Source of the DNA: Haloterrigena salifodinae
GTDB taxonomy: Archaea > Halobacteriota > Halobacteria > Halobacteriales > Natrialbaceae
DNA: 64,000 nucleotides
Direction of reading: 5' to 3'
Assembly (NCBI RefSeq): GCF_003977755.1
Contig: NZ_RQWN01000007.1
Span: forward strand, 1-64,000
Position 1 is the stretch's first letter, and each line of letters begins with the position of its first letter. Made by a program: the position numbers and the translations under genes. Shown here in pieces: positions 59,215 through 64,000 of this stretch. A model generated the notes under the pieces. The model saw only the letters and a program-made list of their open reading frames with translations, was not told the DNA's origin and ran no database searches.

Positions 59215-60411
59215 TCACTGAACGTTGTCCCTGGTCTCCCAGCCGCGCGGCGACTCGTTCAGTCGCTCGGCGCCGTCTTCGGTGACGACGACCAGGTCCT
59301 CGATCCGGACGCCGAACTCGCCCTCGAGGTAGATCCCCGGTTCGACGGAGAAGACCATTCCGGGCTCGAGTTCCCGGTCGTTGTCCGCGACGATGTAGGG
59401 CGATTCGTGGACCTCGAGGCCGACGCCGTGACCGGTTCGATGGACGAATTCGTCGCCGTAGCCCGCGTCCTCGATGACCGATCGCGCCGCCCGATCGACC
59501 GCGCCGGCGGTCACGCCGGGCTCGACGACCTCGACGGCGGCTCGTTGTGCCTCGCGGACGACTTCGTGCACCCGCTCGTACCGATCGTACTTGTTCGCGG
59601 GCTCATCGCCGACGACGATCGTTCGCGTCTGGTCGCCGGGGTAGCGGCCGGTTCCGTCCTCGAGGTCGGCGTCGACGAACGCGCCGAAGTCCAGCACGAT
59701 CGGATCGCCGCGTTCGATCTCCCGGTCGCCGCTGTGGTGGTGGGGTCGTGCGCCGTTCGATCCCGATGCGACGATCGTCTCGAACGCCGGATCGCCGCCG
59801 CCGTACTCGGCGAGCAGCCGCTCGATCTCGCTCGCCAGCGCCGCCTCCGTCCGCCCGACCAGGTCGGTCCCGCGCGAACGGATCTCCCGCGAGACGCGAT
59901 CCGCGATTTCTCCGGCCCGCCGGAGCGCCTCGAGTTCGACGTCGCCCTTCCGGATCCGGAGGTCCTCGAGCACGCGACTGGCGAGGTCGAACGTCGCCGC
60001 CGGCGCACATTCCCGCAGATCCTGCGTGAACGTCGCCCACATGCGGTCGTCGACGAGGATCGTCGGCGCGTCGTTGCCCCGCGACGAGCCGGGGTCTACG
60101 TCGGCAGCCGGCAGCAGTTCCGCCAGCACTGCCTCGATCTCCTCGAGAGGGTCGTCATCGTCGTCCCACAGCCGTACCGCGAGCGTTTCGATCGGCAGCG
60201 TCCGGAGCTGGGCGTCGTACATCGCCGGCGCGACGACGACCGGATCGCCGACCCGCGGGACGAACAGCAGCAGGTGTCGCTCCGACGGCGATTCCTCGAA
60301 GTCGGTCAGGTAGGTGAGATTCGGACCCGGAACGAGGACGGCCAGCGCGGCGTCGGTGCGCTCGAGTCGGCGTTGACACGCCTCGAGACGGCGTTCGAAC
60401 GGGGATCGCAT
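59215..60411 (-). CDS. M24 family metallopeptidase (Xaa-Pro aminopeptidase-like)
   Basis: A 398-residue cytosolic peptidase of the creatinase/prolidase fold. The N-terminal domain (about 1-140) has 'LVPGPNLTYLTDFEESPSER'. The dinuclear metal site: 'VLDFGAFVDADLEDGTGR' (Asp), the late Asp in 'GRYPGDQTRTIVVGD', 'VHRTGHGVGLEVHESPYIV' (His), 'GMVFSVEPGIYLEGEFGV' (Glu) and 'RIEDLVVVTEDGAE' (Glu), so all five ligands are present. The ATG at 60411 (MRSPFERRLEACQRRLE) is preferred to a longer basic extension. It faces the origin and lies divergent from otsA. Confidence 0.92.
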   Translation of the reverse strand: MRSPFERRLEACQRRLERTDAALAVLVPGPNLTYLTDFEESPSERHLLLFVPRVGDPVVVAPAMYDAQLRTLPIETLAVRLWDDDDDPLEEIEAVLAELLPAADVDPGSSRGNDAPTILVDDRMWATFTQDLRECAPAATFDLASRVLEDLRIRKGDVELEALRRAGEIADRVSREIRSRGTDLVGRTEAALASEIERLLAEYGGGDPAFETIVASGSNGARPHHHSGDREIERGDPIVLDFGAFVDADLEDGTGRYPGDQTRTIVVGDEPANKYDRYERVHEVVREAQRAAVEVVEPGVTAGAVDRAARSVIEDAGYGDEFVHRTGHGVGLEVHESPYIVADNDRELEPGMVFSVEPGIYLEGEFGVRIEDLVVVTEDGAERLNESPRGWETRDNVQ

Positions 60412-60641
60412 ACGCGAGGATTCGGTCGGCCGGGGAAAGAACGTTCGGTCGGAACGGCGACCCCGGTCTCGAATCGGCGCTCTCGAGATGGGGGAGCGAC
60501 GCAAATCGATACCGGCCGCGACCGGCCCGAAATCGCCGTGCGGCGCCCGTCAACGGATATCGATAGGTAGTAGCTCGTATATGGCTTCCATGCGGTTGCA
60601 GGCCGCGGACCGACCCGCGACGAGGTTGTCAATAGCAGCGA

Positions 60642-62399
60642 ATGCGATTTACCGATGCGCGGTTGCCGTCGACGCATCCGAGCAATCGTCAGTTACGGGC
60701 CGACGGATACGGCCGTTCGACTGCGGATTCGCGGTCTGACGGGTCCGTCTGTCCCGGTTCTCTAATCGTCGTTTCGAACCGCCAGCCGTACCGCCACGAG
60801 TACGATTCGGAGGCCGAAGACTCCGGTGGCGGCGGCGACCGATCGACCGGTACATCGTCGATTACGGTCGACGAGCCGACGGGCGGCCTGACGGCCGGTC
60901 TCGATCCCGTTGTCCAGGCCTCCGAGGGGACCTGGATCGCCTGGGGGGACGGCGAGGCCGACTTCGACGTCGCCGACGACGACGGCTGTATCGGGGTGCC
61001 GCCGGGCGACGAGTCGTACACCCTCCAGCGGATCGATCTCTCGGAGGAGGCCGTCGACTCATATTACTACGGGTTCAGCAATCGCGTGCTCTGGCCGCTC
61101 TGTCACGGCTTCGTCGATCTCGTCGAGAACCGATCGAACGATTTCGAGTGGTATCGGACGGTCAACGAGCGCTTCGCCGATGCGGTGGCCGAACACGCCG
61201 AGGCCGACTCCATCGTCTGGGTCCAGGACTATCACTTTGGCCTCGCGCCGCGGATGATCCGGGAGTCGGTTCCCCGATCGACGACCGTCGCCCAGTTCTG
61301 GCACATTCCGTGGCCGACGCCGGCCTCGTTCCAGCACTGCCCGGGCGGGCGGGCGATCCTCCAGGGCCTGCTCGGCAACGACCTGCTCGGCTTTCACATC
61401 GACCGCTATGTCGAACGGTTCCTCGACTGCGTCGAGCGATACCTACCCGGGGCCGACGTCGATCGGACCCAGCGAACCGTCGCCTACGGCGGGGGGACGA
61501 CGCGGATCGTCGCGACGCCCATGGGCGTCGACGCGCCGACTCACGACGGGAACGCGCGGGCGGTCGACTCAGACCAGCTCTCGTCGCTGTTCGACCGCTA
61601 CGACATCTCCCGCGAGAACGTCATCGGGCTCGGCGTCGACCGCCTCGATTACTCGAAGGGGATCCCCGAACGGCTGGCCGCGATCGAACGGCTCCTCGAG
61701 CGCAATCCGGGGTGGCACGGCGAGTTTACGTTCCTCCAGACGGCGACGCCGTCCCGGACCGACATCGACGCCTACCAGCGCCACGGCGACCTCGTCAGGA
61801 GCGAAGTGATGCGGATCAACCGGCGGTTCGGAACCGACGACTGGGAGCCGATCGTCTACACCGAAGACTACCTCTCGAACGAGGAACTGTCCGGGCTCTA
61901 CCGCCGCGCTGACTTGATGGTCGTGAGCCCCTTGGTCGACGGGATGAACCTGGTCGCCCAGGAGTACGTCGCCGCGAGCGTCGACGGCGACGGGAGTCTC
62001 GTCCTGAGCGAGGGAACCGGGGCCCACGAGCGGCTCGGGTCCCACGCGCTGACGATCGATCCGACCGACGTCGACGGCTTCGCGTCGCAACTCGAGGCGG
62101 CGGTCACGATGGCGCCCCGCGAGCGACAGCGCCGGATGAACACGCTCCGAAACCGCGTCTTCGACGGCGACCTCGAGTGGTGGATGGAGACCCAGTTCGA
62201 CTGGATTCGCCGGGTCCACGCCGACAAGCGACGCGAGGGCGGAGATCGCGGCTCCGATTCTGATCTCGATCGCGGTCCCGGTTCCGACGCCGGTTCGGAT
62301 ACCGACGCGGGCCGGAGCACCGACCGCGCCGGCGACTCTCGATCGGAGTCCCGGTCGAGCTCGGACGGGGACACGAACGAACCGCCTTCGACAGTGTGA
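60642..62399 (+). CDS. otsA: Trehalose-6-phosphate synthase (GT20)
   Basis: A 585-residue cytosolic enzyme joining UDP- or other NDP-glucose and glucose-6-phosphate to trehalose-6-phosphate, a compatible solute precursor. Motifs: 'LIVVSNRQPYRHEY', 'GGLTAGLDPVVQASEGTWI', 'VQDYHFGLAPRMIRE', 'GVDRLDYSKGIPERLAAIE', 'VSPLVDGMNLVAQEYVAAS'. The N-terminal about 40 residues before SLIVVSN are extra and may be mis-started, although no better start codon follows. The C-terminal about 60 residues are Asp/Ser/Arg-rich and disordered. Three bases separate it from otsB. Confidence 0.93.
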   Translation: MRFTDARLPSTHPSNRQLRADGYGRSTADSRSDGSVCPGSLIVVSNRQPYRHEYDSEAEDSGGGGDRSTGTSSITVDEPTGGLTAGLDPVVQASEGTWIAWGDGEADFDVADDDGCIGVPPGDESYTLQRIDLSEEAVDSYYYGFSNRVLWPLCHGFVDLVENRSNDFEWYRTVNERFADAVAEHAEADSIVWVQDYHFGLAPRMIRESVPRSTTVAQFWHIPWPTPASFQHCPGGRAILQGLLGNDLLGFHIDRYVERFLDCVERYLPGADVDRTQRTVAYGGGTTRIVATPMGVDAPTHDGNARAVDSDQLSSLFDRYDISRENVIGLGVDRLDYSKGIPERLAAIERLLERNPGWHGEFTFLQTATPSRTDIDAYQRHGDLVRSEVMRINRRFGTDDWEPIVYTEDYLSNEELSGLYRRADLMVVSPLVDGMNLVAQEYVAASVDGDGSLVLSEGTGAHERLGSHALTIDPTDVDGFASQLEAAVTMAPRERQRRMNTLRNRVFDGDLEWWMETQFDWIRRVHADKRREGGDRGSDSDLDRGPGSDAGSDTDAGRSTDRAGDSRSESRSSSDGDTNEPPSTV

Positions 62400-62402
62400 T
62401 CG

Positions 62403-63287
62403 ATGTCGGACGAAACCCCTCCCCGTCCGGTTGACGAGGCACGGGAACGGATCCGGTCGCGGCTCGCCGCCGGCTCGAGGCTGTGTTGCTGTCTGGACTT
62501 CGACGGCACGCTCGCACCGATCGTCGAGGACCCCGACGCGGCGGCGCCGACGGCAGAAAACGAAGCGGCGGTCGCGTCGCTGTCGGCCGATCCGGCGGTC
62601 TCGACGGCGATCGTCAGCGGCCGTGCGCTGGCCGACGTTCGCGAGCGAATCGACGGCCCGTCGATCTACGCCGGAAACCACGGGCTCGAACTCGAGCGAA
62701 ACGACTCGCTCGCCGTCCACCCGGTCGCGCGCAAACGCGCCGCGCGCATCGACGAGGTGTGCGGGATCCTCGGGTCGGTGCTCGAGCCGATCCCGAACGC
62801 CCGAATCGAAAACAAGCGATTGACCGGGACGGTCCACTACCGATCCGTGCCGCCGGCGATGCGGCCGATCGTCCAGCGGCGGACGCACGCGGTCGTCGAC
62901 CGGTTCGGCGGCGACGCCCTCGAGGTGTCCTCCGGGAAGCGCATCCTCGAGATCGGACCGTCGATCCCGTGGGGAAAGGGGAACGCGGTTGCGTTGATCG
63001 CGGCTGATATGCCGCCGGGAGCCGTTCCGATCTATATCGGCGACGACGTGACCGACGAATCGGCGTTCCGGACCGTCGAATCCGACGGAATCGGGATTCG
63101 CGTCGGCGGCGACGAACCGTCGGCCGCCTCCTATCGGCTCGACTCGCCCGACGCCGTCGCTCGGTTCCTAGAGTGGCTCGAATCGATCGCGACCGAAACG
63201 CTCGAACGGACCGGGTCGCAAGCGAGTGCGTCGGCCGGAGCCGCGATTGCGGCCGACGGGTCGACGAATGATTACTCCGGGTCTTAA
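62403..63287 (+). CDS. otsB: Trehalose-6-phosphate phosphatase
   Basis: A 294-residue HAD-superfamily phosphatase completing trehalose synthesis. Motif I 'CCLDFDGTLAPIVEDPDAA' holds the nucleophile Asp and acid Asp. Motif II is 'STAIVSGRALADVRERI', and motif IV 'IYIGDDVTDESAFRTVE' the metal Asp pair. 'YAGNHGLELERNDS' and 'KRILEIGPSIPWGKGNAVAL' belong to the cap and substrate region. It is co-transcribed with otsA, with 3 bases between. The C-terminal about 35 residues are low-complexity Ala/Ser. Confidence 0.94.
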   Translation: MSDETPPRPVDEARERIRSRLAAGSRLCCCLDFDGTLAPIVEDPDAAAPTAENEAAVASLSADPAVSTAIVSGRALADVRERIDGPSIYAGNHGLELERNDSLAVHPVARKRAARIDEVCGILGSVLEPIPNARIENKRLTGTVHYRSVPPAMRPIVQRRTHAVVDRFGGDALEVSSGKRILEIGPSIPWGKGNAVALIAADMPPGAVPIYIGDDVTDESAFRTVESDGIGIRVGGDEPSAASYRLDSPDAVARFLEWLESIATETLERTGSQASASAGAAIAADGSTNDYSGS

Positions 63288-63564
63288 GTGATATCGAGAA
63301 CACATCCGTCCGCGTTGGCTGCCACGGCGACACCGGCCAGCGTCCTCCGGTTACACCGGCCGATTACCGCCGGCCGATCTCGAGATCGCCGGCGGTCGCG
63401 ACGCCGATACGAAAACCGTTTAGCCGGTCACTACTGAGTGACTCCGATCGATTATTCGAGGCTATCTCTCGTTTTCAATACCTTTCCTGACGTATAACCC
63501 AATCGATCAAGCCGAAAGTATTAGTTACCACTGGAAATATAGTTCCTACCGAGAGTGAACGATA

Positions 63565-63918
63565 GTGAAACTGCGTCAACCTACTGATTTCCTGATCCTT
63601 GAGGCGCTCGAGGAGAAAGGCCGGAACGTCGCAACGAATCTCGCCGAACACACGGGGAAGAGCCGCAAAAACATCAATACTCGGCTACCGGTACTCGAAG
63701 ATTACGGGCTGGTTCGCAAGATCGGCCCGGCCGAGCGGTCTGGACTGTACGAGGTTACGTCGGCGGGCAAGGCGGCGCTCGTCTATCGCGACCAGTACGA
63801 CGAGGTTGACGACTTCGAGTCGCTCATCGAAGGGCCCAGCGCCGGCGGAGTCGACGACAACGGCGACCTACAGGCGAGTTTCGTCCGCGGCGAGGACGAG
63901 AGCGACGACGACGAGTAA
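63565..63918 (+). CDS. PhiH1-repressor-like winged-helix regulator
   Basis: A 117-residue DNA-binding protein starting with GTG 63565: 'MKLRQPTDFLILEALEEKGR', 'NVATNLAEHTGKSRKNINTR', 'LPVLEDYGLVRKIGPAERSG', 'LYEVTSAGKAALVYRDQYDE'. The order helix-turn-helix, wing and 'LYEVT..G..AL' matches the phiH1-repressor-like family, as at 35381. An acidic tail ends GEDESDDDE. It stands alone 277 bases behind otsB. Its target is unknown. Confidence 0.88.
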   Translation: MKLRQPTDFLILEALEEKGRNVATNLAEHTGKSRKNINTRLPVLEDYGLVRKIGPAERSGLYEVTSAGKAALVYRDQYDEVDDFESLIEGPSAGGVDDNGDLQASFVRGEDESDDDE

Positions 63919-64000
63919 TCCGTTTCTGCCTCGGTCCGTTCGGACGATCCGCCGCAAAGCTGCGAGTAGCGTGACGTTGTGTCGCCGGCCGGCCACCGAT

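Overview
The window is haloarchaeal chromosome, most likely from the order Natrialbales (Haloterrigena/Natrinema-like). The evidence is the high GC content outside one island, acidic proteins with many Asp/Glu, Tat (twin-arginine) signal peptides, Bat-type HTH regulators, a TFIIB, a PGF-CTERM surface protein and a Cdc6/Orc1 gene flanked by haloarchaeal origin repeats. The genus cannot be fixed from the sequence alone.

Layout. 1-3 kb: the end of a GlmU-like sugar nucleotidyltransferase and a convergent glmS, both for UDP-GlcNAc supply. 3.8-9.1 kb: a small DUF5786 protein, two Bat-type regulators (one a 1063-residue PAS/GAF sensor) and a universal stress protein. 9.1-28.9 kb: a large glycan or cell-surface region. 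It holds a DUF354 protein, two GT4 glycosyltransferases, a translationally coupled epimerase/DUF362/Gfo-Idh operon, a polysaccharide deacetylase, an alkaline-phosphatase-superfamily enzyme, a GNAT protein, a PP-loop ATPase, a polytopic GT-C-like membrane protein and two Tat-exported beta-helix proteins. One beta-helix protein carries three C-terminal copies of a small beta-rich domain that also occurs alone in a 109-residue protein. 29-33 kb: a winged-helix membrane protein, TFIIB, a small conserved protein and an alpha/beta hydrolase.

33.0-44.1 kb is accessory DNA. It starts with a hairpin and a 5' fragment of a tRNA-Phe gene, then two coiled-coil proteins and a PhiH1-repressor-like protein. 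An AT-rich island (about 35.2-41.1 kb) follows. It encodes a subtilisin-like protease, a Tat-exported precursor with an eight-cysteine hydrophobic C-terminus resembling halocin C8, and a YdbS/YdbT pair of bacterial-PH-domain membrane proteins. I read this as a complete halocin locus with candidate maturation and immunity genes, and it is the best candidate for a new system here. Further right are decayed genes and a 250-bp truncated copy of the psd 3' end, which with the intact psd brackets about 2.1 kb of inserted DNA.

44-56 kb is core-like again: psd, a PAS/GAF histidine kinase, a Lhr-type helicase, an acidic membrane protein, a PGF-CTERM protein, and a Sco/TlpA/CcdA thiol-redox operon beside a His-rich lipoprotein. 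56.5-59.2 kb is a replication origin (probably oriC1). Five ORB repeats, an AT-rich unwinding region and two inverted ORBs lead into orc1/cdc6, with three variant ORBs behind it. The window ends with an M24 peptidase, the otsA-otsB trehalose operon and a winged-helix regulator.
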